A DNA stretch of 64,000 bases from DASYAE01 sp036501535 (GTDB taxonomy: Bacteria; Actinomycetota; Actinomycetes; Streptomycetales; Catenulisporaceae), in the NCBI GenBank assembly GCA_036501535.1, contig DASYAE010000048.1, positions 30,713 to 94,712 on the forward strand, in the 5' to 3' direction. The notes under the pieces were generated by a model. That model had not been told where the DNA came from. It saw nothing but the letters and a program-made list of their open reading frames with translations, and did not search any database. Both the position numbers and the translations under genes were made by a program. Shown in pieces: positions 15,494 through 24,050 of the stretch; the first letter of the stretch is position 1, and each line of letters opens with the position of its first letter.

Positions 15494-16513
15494 TCAGCCG
15501 AGCGGGCCGGTGATCGGCAGGACGATCTGGCACGGGATCGACCGCTGATGCGCCGGGTCGAGGGCGTTGAGCACGTCGGTCAGCGCGATCGGGTCGTAGC
15601 CGATCTCGAGGTGGTCGGTCTGGTCCAGCGCGCACTGGTTCTGCACCAGGATGTTCGTGACGTTGGCGGCGGCGGGAAGGAACGCGTTCGTGTAGGGCGT
15701 CACCACCTCGTCGTCACGGCTCTCGATGACCGTGTACTGGATGCCGGAGACCGTCTCGCCGCCGGCGTTGAGGCCGGTCAGGAAGCTGGACCCGACCTCC
15801 TGCTGGACGCACGAGGCGCAGGCCGAGGCCAGGAAGGCGTTGGTCGGCTCGAGGATGCCGAGGTCCTGGCCGAGCACGGTCAGGCCGTCCAGCGTCGTGC
15901 CGTTGTTGCTCGGCGCCAGGCCGACCAGCTTGTCGACCGTGGACGCCCCGCCGAGGTACTTGATGTAGTACCGCGGCATCATGCCGCCCTGCGAGTGTCC
16001 GACCAGGTCCACCTTGCTCGCGCCGGTCGCGCCGAGCACCTTCGTGACGAAGCCGGCCAGCTGGGCCGCGCCGGCCGCGATGTCGCCGGTGCCCTGGATG
16101 TCCGAGCTCGACGATGCGCCGCCGTAGTCGAAGGCGAAGACGCAGTAGCCGTTGTCCGCGAGCAGCGGCGAGGCCGCGCCCCAGTTGTCGTTCATGTTCT
16201 CGAAGGCGCCGTGCACGAGGACGACCGGATCGGGGTGCGCGGCGCTCGGTTTGCAGGACCAGTTGTTCGCCCCGGCGGGCGACGTGTCCGGGGAGAAGAA
16301 CCCGGCGACGAAGCCTGTGGCGAAGCTGTAGTTGACCGGATAGTTCGTTGCGGCCGCAGCGGGCTGCGCGCCCGTGGCGGCGAGGCCGACCGAGCCGAGC
16401 AGGGCGACGCCGAGCGTGCCGGCGCGGACGGCGCGGCGGGAGGCGGTGACGATGTGGGGCTGGAGGCTGCGGGCGCGGAAGCCGCGCAGTCGGAGACGTG
16501 GCGATGACGGCAA
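15494..16513 (-). CDS. Secreted alpha/beta-hydrolase lipase
   Basis: 339 residues from a TTG at 16513, selected because AAAGGAG lies six bases upstream. The N-terminus has basic residues including SRRAVRAG before a hydrophobic stretch and an AQPAAAA cleavage region (about residue 55), so export by Sec or possibly Tat is expected. The mature part shows the oxyanion strand VVLVHGAFEN, nucleophile Ser174 in GHSQGG, a late Asp (ESRDDEVV) and the His in DQTDHLEI near the C-terminus, plus paired Cys (SACASC) and terminal Cys residues. It resembles Streptomyces extracellular triacylglycerol lipases. Substrate range cannot be read from sequence. Confidence 0.9.
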   Translation of the reverse strand: MPSSPRLRLRGFRARSLQPHIVTASRRAVRAGTLGVALLGSVGLAATGAQPAAAATNYPVNYSFATGFVAGFFSPDTSPAGANNWSCKPSAAHPDPVVLVHGAFENMNDNWGAASPLLADNGYCVFAFDYGGASSSSDIQGTGDIAAGAAQLAGFVTKVLGATGASKVDLVGHSQGGMMPRYYIKYLGGASTVDKLVGLAPSNNGTTLDGLTVLGQDLGILEPTNAFLASACASCVQQEVGSSFLTGLNAGGETVSGIQYTVIESRDDEVVTPYTNAFLPAAANVTNILVQNQCALDQTDHLEIGYDPIALTDVLNALDPAHQRSIPCQIVLPITGPLG

Positions 16514-16923
16514 CTGTCTCTCCTTTGAGACGGTGGGCAATCAGGGTGAGCAGGTCTGCCAGGACCCGCTGCCGGACGGGGGACCTCGATCGGAGCAACG
16601 CTGATCCGTCCGCGGTCCCCCGCCACGGTCGATGGGTCGGCGGCGCCGGCTGCCGCGTCGCTGCGTGACGGTATGGACGGCGTCAGGGCGCGTCAACGAA
16701 CCGACAACGACCGGATGCGAAGTGCGTTACCCCGTGTCAGAAACCCGGCGGTGCCGTGTCGGGCGCTGTCACGAAGCTGAGCGCTTCCCGGCACGCCGCC
16801 GCGGGCCGCGGCCGGAATCTGTTGACCCGCCGGTAACATCGGCCCATACTCGTCGGTAACTTAGCCGCAACACCGTCCGCCGACCGACCTGCCCGGTCGC
16901 CGCGGGCCGTCCGGAGGCGCACG
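16514..16923. other. Divergent intergenic region lipase/PucR regulator
   Basis: 410 bp without a gene. A 9-bp inverted repeat CGGGGGACC (16577-16585)/GGTCCCCCG (16614-16622) lies in the lipase leader. Nothing else was recognised beyond the expected promoters. Confidence 0.5.
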
Positions 16924-18468
16924 GTGAGTCCCGAAGGAACGCGGGGGAACACGCCGTCGACCGACCTGCCCCGGGGTTTCGCCGAGGAACTGCGCAAAGA
17001 GCACCCGACCCTGATGGCCGAGATCGTGCGCGAGGTCCGGACCCGCATACCGGAGTACGACCGGCCGCTGAACAGCGACTTCACCAACGGCCTGATCCTC
17101 GGCGTGCAGACCGCGCTGACCGAGTTCGCGGACTGGATCGACGGGATCGGCAGCCCGGCGGCGCAGCGGGCGCGGGTCTATCGCTCGCTCGGGCGGGCGC
17201 AGCTGGCCGAGGGCCGCAGCATGGACTCGCTGCAGGCCGCTTATCGGCTCGGCGGCCGGGTGGCCTGGCGGCGGTACGCGCGGGTGGCCCGCCGGATCGG
17301 CATGCGGCCTGAGCAGATGGTCAATCTGGCCGAAGCGGTGTTCACCCATCTGGATCTGATCGCCACGGCCTCGGTGCTCGGCTATGCCCAGGCCAAGGCC
17401 GACGCGGGCGAGATGCAGGTGCGGCGGCGCCGGCTGGTGGAGTCGGTGCTCTCCGGCGCAGCGCGGGAAACACTGGAGGCCGCGGCCGAGTCGGTCGACT
17501 GGCCGCTGCCGGAGACGGCCGCCTGTGCGGCGCTCGGGCCGGCGCCGGACTGGCGCCAGGACGGCCGGCAGGCTGCTGCTGACGCAGGTGGCGCTGGTAC
17601 AGGCGCTGCCACAGGCACAGGCGTTGCTACAAGCACAGTCGCAAGTACAGGCGCGCGTGCCGAGCGGCTGCCCGAGGCGATCCTGGCGGATTTCACCGCG
17701 CCGGAGCCGTACCTGCTGGTGCCGGATCCGGAGGCCTGGCTGGGCACCGCGAGCGTCAGGGCTCTGCTGTTGGAGCGCGGCGGCGTGGTCGGCCCGTCGG
17801 TGCCGCTGCGGAACGCGGCCGAATCGCTGCGCTGGGCCCGGATGGTGCGCGCGCGGCTGCCGGAGGATGTGCTGGCCCGCGGCCCGGTGCGGTGCGACCG
17901 GCACCTTCCGGCGCTGCTGCTGCTCGGCGACGAGCCGCTGGTCCGGCTGATCGGCGAGCGCCGGCTGGGCCCGCTGGCGGAGCTGACCGCCAAGCAGCGC
18001 GACCGGCTCGAGGCCACGCTGCTGGCCTGGCTGGACACCAACCGGGGCAGCGCGCCGCAGGTCGCGGCTCGGCTCGGGGTGCATCCGCAGACCGCACGGC
18101 ACCGGCTGCACCGCGCGCAGGAGCTGTTCGGCGCGGCGCTGGCGGATCCGGAGGCCAGATTCGAGATCGAGGTCGCGCTGCGCGGCCGCCGGATGCTGGA
18201 CACGTTCGCGCAGTTCGCGGAGCAGGACGAGCAAGTCGGGCAGGGCTGCGAGAACGTGATGGCGGCGTCTGCAGGGGCGGAGGTGGTGCCCGAGCCGACG
18301 GATCGGCTGCCTATGGCGAACGGGCACAGTGACGCCGCGCCAGCTAATGGGGGCTCAGATCGCAGCACTGCGGTAACAGACCGGATGAAGCCTGTGGCGC
18401 CGCCGCAGACACAAGCACAAACACAGGCGCAGCCGAGCGAGCGTTTGGCGCCGGTGCTGATCTCGTAG
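16924..18468 (+). CDS. PucR/CdaR-type helix-turn-helix regulator
   Basis: 514 residues, GTG start at 16924. The N-terminal two thirds resemble the RsbRD-like helical domain of actinobacterial PucR regulators (LRKEHPTLMAEIVREVRTRIPEYDRP, then SLGRAQLAEGRSMDSLQAAYRLGGRVAWRR). The C-terminal HTH is clear: LEATLLAWLDTNRGSAPQVAARLGVHPQTARHRLHRAQELFG. Two low-complexity stretches rich in Gly/Thr/Ala (near 220-240) and Gln/Thr (near 495-505) come from short ACAGGC-type DNA repeats. It may govern the adjacent lipase or a distant target; no effector is evident. Confidence 0.85.
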   Translation: MSPEGTRGNTPSTDLPRGFAEELRKEHPTLMAEIVREVRTRIPEYDRPLNSDFTNGLILGVQTALTEFADWIDGIGSPAAQRARVYRSLGRAQLAEGRSMDSLQAAYRLGGRVAWRRYARVARRIGMRPEQMVNLAEAVFTHLDLIATASVLGYAQAKADAGEMQVRRRRLVESVLSGAARETLEAAAESVDWPLPETAACAALGPAPDWRQDGRQAAADAGGAGTGAATGTGVATSTVASTGARAERLPEAILADFTAPEPYLLVPDPEAWLGTASVRALLLERGGVVGPSVPLRNAAESLRWARMVRARLPEDVLARGPVRCDRHLPALLLLGDEPLVRLIGERRLGPLAELTAKQRDRLEATLLAWLDTNRGSAPQVAARLGVHPQTARHRLHRAQELFGAALADPEARFEIEVALRGRRMLDTFAQFAEQDEQVGQGCENVMAASAGAEVVPEPTDRLPMANGHSDAAPANGGSDRSTAVTDRMKPVAPPQTQAQTQAQPSERLAPVLIS

Positions 18469-18520
18469 CGTCCTGGCGCAGCCACGCCGATCCCTTACGC
18501 CGCGCCCTGTTCGCGCGTGG

Positions 18521-18541
18521 TTCAACGTCGTTGAATAGGCT
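18521..18541 (+). promoter_or_regulatory. Palindrome abutting -10 element of the DUF2530 gene
   Basis: TTCAACG-T-CGTTGAA (18521-18535) is directly followed by TAGGCT (18536-18541), six bases before the GTG at 18548. The position would let a bound protein block the polymerase. No ribosome site is visible, so the transcript may be leaderless. Confidence 0.5.
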
Positions 18542-18547
18542 TGGCCC

Positions 18548-18826
18548 GTGACCGAGCAGACCGCGCGAGCCGAAGAGACGCAGCGACCGCCGGTACCGGA
18601 GCCGATGGAAGTCAACGACGTGCTGATCGTCACCGTCGGCACGGTGCTGTTCGCGGCCGCGTTCCTGGTGATGCTGCCGTTCCACACCTCGCTCGAGCAC
18701 GCGGGGCACGGCCGCTGGCCCTGGATCGCGCTCGCCGGAGCGCTGCTCGGGTTGGTCGGCACCAACTACTGCCGGCGCCGGGCGGTGCGGATCAAGGCGC
18801 ACAAGGACGGCGCCGCAGCCGAGTGA
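18548..18826 (+). CDS. Small membrane protein, DUF2530 family
   Basis: 92 residues with two predicted membrane helices (about 24-44 and 57-75) separated by a short loop with HTSLEHAGHGRWPW, and a basic C-terminus CRRRAVRIKAHKDG. The PEPMEVNDVLIVTVGT start of the first helix is typical of DUF2530, an uncharacterised actinobacterial family. The GTG lies six bases after a TAGGCT -10 element. Lies between a PucR regulator and a small zinc-ribbon-like protein. Confidence 0.75.
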   Translation: MTEQTARAEETQRPPVPEPMEVNDVLIVTVGTVLFAAAFLVMLPFHTSLEHAGHGRWPWIALAGALLGLVGTNYCRRRAVRIKAHKDGAAAE

Positions 18827-18889
18827 CGGCGAGCAGGGCAGCTGCCGTTTTCGCCACGCTGCGTAGTCGCAAGGTCCCTCATCCGGACG

Positions 18890-18902
18890 TATACTGTGAG
18901 GC
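18890..18902 (+). promoter_or_regulatory. -10 element TATACT, possible leaderless start
   Basis: TATACT (18890-18895) ends seven bases before the GTG at 18903, the usual distance from -10 to transcription start, so translation may begin at the first base of the mRNA. Confidence 0.5.
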
Positions 18903-19115
18903 GTGCGATCACCACGCTCCGCAGCAGACCGGTCACGGATAGGGCCGGTCCTGGCCTTATGCCCGGACTGCGACGGGATCGGGCGCACGCTGGTGACGTT
19001 CGGGCTGCTGCGCGATCACGCCGGGAACCCGACCCGGATGAGCGAAACGGTTGCGCTGCGTGAATGCGCGGTCTGCGAAGGCTACGGCTGGTTCGGCGCC
19101 GCAGCCGGACGGTAA
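18903..19115 (+). CDS. Small Cys-rich zinc-ribbon-like protein
   Basis: 70 residues, GTG start. Two DnaJ-like knuckles, CPDCDGIG (about 20-27) and CAVCEGYGW (about 55-63), could bind one zinc or make a ribbon. The start is supported by a TATACT -10 element seven bases upstream. I do not recognise a named family; similar small CxxC-G-x-G proteins act as zinc-binding adaptors. It precedes the convergent DUF3027 gene, in a block of small conserved actinobacterial proteins. Confidence 0.55.
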   Translation: MRSPRSAADRSRIGPVLALCPDCDGIGRTLVTFGLLRDHAGNPTRMSETVALRECAVCEGYGWFGAAAGR

Positions 19116-19200
19116 TCGCTCGATCGGCTGTATCCGTAAGCCGTTCCGCGGCGCAATGGCCGTATGAGGTAGCCCGAATGTGCGGCGCGGGCGCTCCCCA

Positions 19201-19230
19201 TGCGGGCTTCAGGCGTGCGGGCTTCAGGAG
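19201..19230. repeat. 15-bp tandem duplication over the DUF3027 stop
   Basis: TGCGGGCTTCAGGCG (19201-19215) and TGCGGGCTTCAGGAG (19216-19230) differ at one base. The minus-strand stop codon (19224-19226) lies in the second unit. Confidence 0.7.
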
Positions 19231-20156
19231 TGCCCGAGTTCGTCCTCTTCGTCGAACGGCACGATCTCGTCGCCGTCTCCGTCGCCGTCGGGGGCCGCGG
19301 CGGCGGAGACCGAGCCGGTCGGGTGCAGCTGGAGCCGGTCGACCGCGAACTCGTCCACGATCGGCTCGCCGACTTCCGCCGCCTCCGGCACCACCGCGGC
19401 CTCGGAGTGGCCGCCGCAGCCGAAGTCGAGCGCGACCACGTGCCCGTCGGCCGGCGAGTACTCGTTCGCGCAGACGCCGAAGGACTGGCTCAGCAGGCCG
19501 GTGAGGCCGGTCAGGAAGCCGCAGGTGGAGCAGTTGGCCGGGGCGGCCTGCGCCATCGGGGCGGCGGCGCCGAAGGTCTCGCCCCAGCGCTCGGCGGCCG
19601 CCTCGCGGCCGGTCATCGACAGCACCCGCTTGCGGCCGAGCCCCAGCTCGAAGGAGACCACAGGAAGCGAGTCGCGCTGCGGCTCCTCGGGCGGGGCGTC
19701 GCCGGCCGGAATGGGCGCGACATCCCGTTGCGCTTTGGGTTCGACATCGTCGGCGCCGGTATATCCCGGCTCGAGCCTGACATCGTCCGCTGCGGTAGGC
19801 AGCAGGTCGCCGATACCGATGTCGCCGGGCTGTAGGCGCTCTGCCCAAGGCAGCCAGCGCGGGGCGAGCAGGGCGCCGTCGCCTGGCACGAGCACCGTCT
19901 CGTCGACCGTGACGATCTTCGAGCGGGAGGCGCGCGCCACCGTGACGGCCCAACGCCAGCCGACATAGCCGCGCTCCTGGGCCGCGAAGTAGTGCGTGAC
20001 GGTGCGCTCCCCGTCAGCGGTCATGCCGAGGTGTGTGCCGATCTGGCCCATGCCGGCCACGTCTTCCGCGGCGGCGAACGCTAAGTCCACCGCTTCCGCG
20101 CAAGTCGCGTCCAGGGCAGCGGTCCGGCTCTGACGGATACGGGTCATCACGCTCAC
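19224..20156 (-). CDS. DUF3027-family protein
   Basis: 310 residues, soluble. N-terminal half: helical start then GQIGTHLGMTADGERTVTHYFAAQERGYVGWRWAVTVARA and VLVPGDGALLAPRWLPWAERLQPGD; the C-terminal half holds paired Cys (NCSTCGFL and FGVCANEYSPADGHVVALDFGCGGHSE-type region, split by GSLGQSFG-like sequence) that could bind a metal. DUF3027 is conserved across actinobacteria without assigned function. The centre is a low-complexity Pro/Asp/Glu linker. GTG 20156 lies six bases after TAAAAT on its strand, another leaderless candidate. Divergent from an MFS gene, an arrangement seen in many streptomycetes. Confidence 0.85.
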   Translation of the reverse strand: MSVMTRIRQSRTAALDATCAEAVDLAFAAAEDVAGMGQIGTHLGMTADGERTVTHYFAAQERGYVGWRWAVTVARASRSKIVTVDETVLVPGDGALLAPRWLPWAERLQPGDIGIGDLLPTAADDVRLEPGYTGADDVEPKAQRDVAPIPAGDAPPEEPQRDSLPVVSFELGLGRKRVLSMTGREAAAERWGETFGAAAPMAQAAPANCSTCGFLTGLTGLLSQSFGVCANEYSPADGHVVALDFGCGGHSEAAVVPEAAEVGEPIVDEFAVDRLQLHPTGSVSAAAAPDGDGDGDEIVPFDEEDELGHS

Positions 20157-20162
20157 GAGTCG

Positions 20163-20168
20163 ATTTTA
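20163..20168 (-). promoter_or_regulatory. -10 element TAAAAT of the DUF3027 gene
   Basis: Read on the minus strand as TAAAAT, six bases before the GTG start at 20156; consistent with a leaderless mRNA. Confidence 0.45.
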
Positions 20169-20231
20169 GTCGGTCCGGTCGGCCCTAAGGCACACAAGAC
20201 AAGTCAGGGCCTCACGCGGGAGTATAGGCAA

Positions 20232-21998
20232 GTGATGAGAGGCAGAGGGAGGGACAAGTCGCGCGGCGACGAATCGCCGGCCGACCTGCATTCAATCGGC
20301 GTGCGACCTGCGATGCCTGGTACGCCGGCGGCCTCTCCGAGGGCGCCGATCCCTGATCAGGGCGGTGTGCACGACCGCGTGCCGCGTCCGGAGCAAGCAC
20401 CTGCGCCCGCTGCGTCGGGGTCCCCCGACTCGGCGCCGACGGCGCCCGTCGCGCGGGTCATCGACCCTGACACCGGCAACACGCTGTATGTGCCACTGCC
20501 GTTGCCCAGCAAGGACGACTCCGACCAGAGCGCGACGCTCGAGCGCACGAAGGTCGGCAATCCGGACTTCGACGGCACGGTCGGCGTGTCGAGCGCGGCT
20601 GCGGGCAGCGTCGGGATCGCGGGCGGTGTGCTCGGTGGCAACGCGCAACAGCGCGGGTTGCGGATAGCCAAGCAGTCCGCTTCCACCGCGAAGGATGCGG
20701 CGGACGCGGTCTATGGGCGAATCCAGCGCGTTACGCACGCTGGCGGCGCGGGCGAGTCCGGCCTGGCGCACGTGATCGAAATGAGCGCGATCAACAGCGC
20801 GGGCGACCTGCTGATCACGCTCGCCCTGGCGAACTCGCTGTTCTTCTCGGTGCAGGCGACCGAGGCGCGCACGAAGGTGGCGCTCTACCTGGTCGTCACC
20901 ATGGTGCCGTTCACCCTTCTGGCCCCGCTGATCGGGCCGCTGCTGGACCGGCTGCGCGGCGGCCGCAGGTTCGCCATGGCGCTGACCGCGCTGGTGCGCG
21001 GGCTGCTCGCGCTCGTCATGGCGCGGGCGATCACCGAGGGCGGATTCGCGCTCTATCCGGCGGCGTTCGGCTGTCTGGCCGCCTCGAAGGCGTTCGGGAT
21101 CAGCCGCGCGGCGGTCATCCCGCGGGTGCTGCCAGAGGGCACGACGCTGGTGCGGGCCAACTCGCGGATCACCATCGCGGCCCTGGCGATGAGCACGATC
21201 GCCACCCCGATCGGCCTCGGTCTGGGCAAGATCGGGGTCACCTGGGAGCTCGGCATGGCCGCGGTGGTCTACTTCGCCTGCATCTGGACCGCGCTGCGGC
21301 TGCCGAAGTTCGTGGACTCCAACGAGGGCGAGGTCCGGGCGCGGCTGAGCAAGCGGGAGCGGGCGGCCGCGGGCGAACTGACCCGCACGATGCCCGACCG
21401 GCGGCTGCGCTCGGTGGGGCCCTCGGTGATGCTCGGGCTGCGCGCCAACACGGCGCTCAAGGCGCTGTCCGGCTTCTTCAGCATCTTCATGGCGTTCCTG
21501 GTGCGGGAGCATCCGATCGACGGCCTGAAGCCGTTGACGACGATTGCCTTCATCGCTGTGGCCATCGCGGTCGGCAGCGGATGCGGCTCCTTCGTCGGCG
21601 GACTGCTAAAGGCGCGCGCGCCCGAGGCGATAGTCACGGCGTCGCTGGCGATGGCTGCGGCCGTCGCGGTGGTCGCTGCGTTCTACTACGGGCTCGTCAT
21701 GGTGCTCGTGCTCTCGTTCTTCGCCGGCGTGTCGCCGGCCATGGCGAAGCTCTCGCTGGACGCGATGATCCAGCGGGACACGGCGGAGGCGGTGCGCACG
21801 TCGGCCTTCGCGCGGTCGGAGACCGTGTTGCAGCTCGCGTGGGTGCTGGGCGGCGGTCTGGCGCTGGCGCTGCCGGGATACGCCTGGCTCGGCTTGAGCA
21901 TTTTGGCGGCCGGGCTGTCGATCATGGCGCTGGCGACCGCCAAGTCGTGGTACGACCAGCGGTGGGACCACCACGCAGCGATGGCGGCGGGAGCCTGA
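20232..21998 (+). CDS. MFS transporter with long disordered N-terminus
   Basis: 588 residues, GTG-ATG start at 20232/20235. Residues 1-170 are hydrophilic and Pro/Ala/Ser rich, including VIDPDTGNTLYVPLPLPSKDD. About 12 membrane helices follow from around 175. The A-motif-like segment is LLDRLRGGRRFAMALTALVRG. The cytoplasmic loop VDSNEGEVRARLSKRERAAAGELTR is charged. The gene neighbours DUF3027, a conserved actinobacterial pair. Substrate unknown; the N-terminal extension is much longer than in ordinary MFS proteins and may be a docking region. Confidence 0.85.
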   Translation: MMRGRGRDKSRGDESPADLHSIGVRPAMPGTPAASPRAPIPDQGGVHDRVPRPEQAPAPAASGSPDSAPTAPVARVIDPDTGNTLYVPLPLPSKDDSDQSATLERTKVGNPDFDGTVGVSSAAAGSVGIAGGVLGGNAQQRGLRIAKQSASTAKDAADAVYGRIQRVTHAGGAGESGLAHVIEMSAINSAGDLLITLALANSLFFSVQATEARTKVALYLVVTMVPFTLLAPLIGPLLDRLRGGRRFAMALTALVRGLLALVMARAITEGGFALYPAAFGCLAASKAFGISRAAVIPRVLPEGTTLVRANSRITIAALAMSTIATPIGLGLGKIGVTWELGMAAVVYFACIWTALRLPKFVDSNEGEVRARLSKRERAAAGELTRTMPDRRLRSVGPSVMLGLRANTALKALSGFFSIFMAFLVREHPIDGLKPLTTIAFIAVAIAVGSGCGSFVGGLLKARAPEAIVTASLAMAAAVAVVAAFYYGLVMVLVLSFFAGVSPAMAKLSLDAMIQRDTAEAVRTSAFARSETVLQLAWVLGGGLALALPGYAWLGLSILAAGLSIMALATAKSWYDQRWDHHAAMAAGA

Positions 21999-22083
21999 CC
22001 GGCGGCGGGGCGGGCCAGCGACGGACCAGCGCCTCCGGCCGGTCTTTGGGGGCCCGAATCGCGCGTGACATGATGCGAGAGCC

Positions 22084-22731
22084 ATGAAGCAGATCTTGAT
22101 CGTGACCGCGGTGGACGCCGAGCGCGCGGCGATCGAGCGTGGCATTGATGCGATAGGCACACAGGCTGCGGCGAACATCACGCTTATTGCAGGCGGCGTG
22201 GGAGCGGCGAGCGTGGCGGCGGCTACTGCGGAGGCGCTGGTACGGGAACCGCATCGGGTCGTGGTGAGTGCCGGGATCGGCGGCGGCTTCGAGGGCATGG
22301 CGGCGATAGGCGCGCTGTTGGTGGCTGACCGGATCATCGCCGCCGACCTGGGTGCTGAAGATCCGCAGGCGCCGGACGGATTCGCGTCGGTGGACAGCCT
22401 CGGCTTCGGCTCTGCGGTGGTGAACGCGCGGCCGATCGCAGCCCTGGCGCGGCTCGGCGCGGTGCACGGGGACCTGCTGACCGTCAACACGGTCACCGGG
22501 ACCGCGGAGGGGGCGGCGCGCCTGATGAAGCGTTACCCGGACGCGGTCGGCGAAGCGATGGAAGGTTTCGGCGTGGCGGTGGCGGCGGCCCGTTTCGGCG
22601 TGCCGGCGGCGGAGATCCGCGCGGTCTCCAACCTCGTCGGGCCGCGCAACCGGGACGCGTGGCGGATCGGCGACGCACTCGCCGCGCTGACCGCCGCGGT
22701 TCCAGCACTGATCGAAGGGCTCAGTTCGTGA
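22084..22731 (+). CDS. mqnB: Futalosine hydrolase
   Basis: 215 residues of the nucleoside phosphorylase fold. It removes hypoxanthine from futalosine in the alternative (futalosine) menaquinone pathway. Features: ILIVTAVDAERAAIERG start, VVSAGIGGGFEG glycine loop, the purine-site EAMEGFGVAVAA with its Glu, and the C-terminal VSNLVGPRNRDAWRI with the catalytic Asp. Overlaps mqnD by four bases (GTGA), so the two are translationally coupled. Presence of this pathway indicates menaquinone made without the classical Men enzymes. Confidence 0.94.
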   Translation: MKQILIVTAVDAERAAIERGIDAIGTQAAANITLIAGGVGAASVAAATAEALVREPHRVVVSAGIGGGFEGMAAIGALLVADRIIAADLGAEDPQAPDGFASVDSLGFGSAVVNARPIAALARLGAVHGDLLTVNTVTGTAEGAARLMKRYPDAVGEAMEGFGVAVAAARFGVPAAEIRAVSNLVGPRNRDAWRIGDALAALTAAVPALIEGLSS

Positions 22732-23603
22732 AGGTCGAGAACATCGATGACGCCGCATCGGAGCGCGCGGGCATGATGAGTAACACCGGTGCTGATGCCG
22801 TGACGATCGCGTATTCGCCGTGCCCGAACGACACGTTCGTGTTCCACGCGTGGGCGCACGGCCTCGTCCCCGGCGCGCCGAAGATCGACGTGACGTTCGC
22901 CGACATCGACGTGACCAACCAGCTGATAGGCCGCGCCGAGGCGCTTGACGTGATGAAGATTTCGTACGCCGCGCTGCCTGATGCGCTGACGGACTATCAG
23001 TTGCTGCCGTGCGGAGGCGCGCTCGGCCGTGGCTGTGGGCCGCTGGTGCTGGCTAAGCCGGGATCCGCGGCCGGCGCCGGAGGACTCGCCGGAGCAAGCG
23101 TCGTGGTGCCGAGCCTGAAGTCGACCGCATACCTGTTGTTCCGTCGGTGGCTGGAGGCGCAGGACACGCCTTTGAACGCGGTGACGATCTCAGTCATGCC
23201 GTTCGACCAGATCATGCCGACGGTGCGCGACGGCGGCGCGGACGCCGGTCTCGTCATCCACGAGGCCAGATTCACCTACCCGGACTTCGGGCTCGACTGC
23301 CTGGCCGACCTCGGCGAGTGGTGGGAGGGCGCGACCGGGGCGCCGATCCCGCTCGGGGCGATCGTGGCCAGGCGCAGCCTCGGGCCGGCGCGGATCGCGG
23401 AGATCACCCGGGTGATCCGGGACTCGGTGCAATACGCCTTCGACCACCCCGAGGCGTCGCACGACTATGTGATGGCGCACGCCCAGGAGATGGATCCGAA
23501 GGTCGCACAGGCGCACATCGGGTTGTACGTGAACGAGTTCACCCGCGACCTGGGCCCGGAGGGTTTCGCCGCGATCGAGCGGCTGCTCGGCGTCACGCTG
23601 TAG
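22728..23603 (+). CDS. mqnD: 1,4-dihydroxy-6-naphthoate synthase
   Basis: 291 residues. MqnD converts cyclic dehypoxanthine futalosine to 1,4-dihydroxy-6-naphthoate; it has a periplasmic-binding-protein fold but is cytoplasmic. Diagnostic motifs: IAYSPCPNDTFVFHAW near the N-terminus, DVMKISYAALPDALTDYQLLPCGGALGRGCGPLV, and GLVIHEARFTYPDFGLDCLADLGEWWE. GTG 22728 overlaps the mqnB stop and has GAAGGG eight bases upstream; ATG 22773 or 22776 is an alternative. Converges on the cold-shock gene at 23667. Confidence 0.95.
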   Translation: MKVENIDDAASERAGMMSNTGADAVTIAYSPCPNDTFVFHAWAHGLVPGAPKIDVTFADIDVTNQLIGRAEALDVMKISYAALPDALTDYQLLPCGGALGRGCGPLVLAKPGSAAGAGGLAGASVVVPSLKSTAYLLFRRWLEAQDTPLNAVTISVMPFDQIMPTVRDGGADAGLVIHEARFTYPDFGLDCLADLGEWWEGATGAPIPLGAIVARRSLGPARIAEITRVIRDSVQYAFDHPEASHDYVMAHAQEMDPKVAQAHIGLYVNEFTRDLGPEGFAAIERLLGVTL

Positions 23604-23666
23604 CCGGCCGGGCCGCGGACTGCTTGATCGAGGGACGGGACCAGTCCAGCCCGTCACTCGTCAGAG

Positions 23667-24050
23667 TCACACGTCCAGCTGGTCGGCGACGGCGCGCAGC
23701 AGCTTCGCGACCTTCTGCGCGCTGTCCCGGTCGGGGTACTTGCCCCGGCGCAGCGTGTTCGAGGTGTGGTCGAGGACCTTGATCACGTCCTCGACGATGA
23801 CGACCAGCTCCTCGGCCGGCTTACGGGTCGCCGCGACGACGGACGGACGGGCGTCGAGGATCGCCAGGTTCAGCGCGCTCTCGCCGCGGCGGCCGTCGGC
23901 GATGCCGAACTCCACCCGCTGCCCCGGCTTGAGGGAGGTCGTCCCGGCCGGGAGGGCGGAGGAGTGCACGTGCACGTCACCGCCGTCGTCCCGGGTGATG
24001 AAGCCGTAACCCTTTTCGGCGTTGTACCACTTGACCTTGCCGGTTGGCAC
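23667..24050 (-). CDS. Cold-shock domain protein with C-terminal helical extension
   Basis: 127 residues from GTG 24050, giving the canonical PTGKVKWYNAEKGYGFI start. The cold-shock domain (1-65) has RNP1 KGYGFI and RNP2 VHVHSSAL; the extension (about 70-127) is helical and conserved in streptomycetes (EELVVIVEDVIKVLD, KVAKLLRAVADQLDV). The longer upstream frame has no support. Twice the size of the other two cold-shock proteins in the window, so it likely has a partner-binding or regulatory role beyond RNA chaperoning. Confidence 0.9.
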   Translation of the reverse strand: MPTGKVKWYNAEKGYGFITRDDGGDVHVHSSALPAGTTSLKPGQRVEFGIADGRRGESALNLAILDARPSVVAATRKPAEELVVIVEDVIKVLDHTSNTLRRGKYPDRDSAQKVAKLLRAVADQLDV

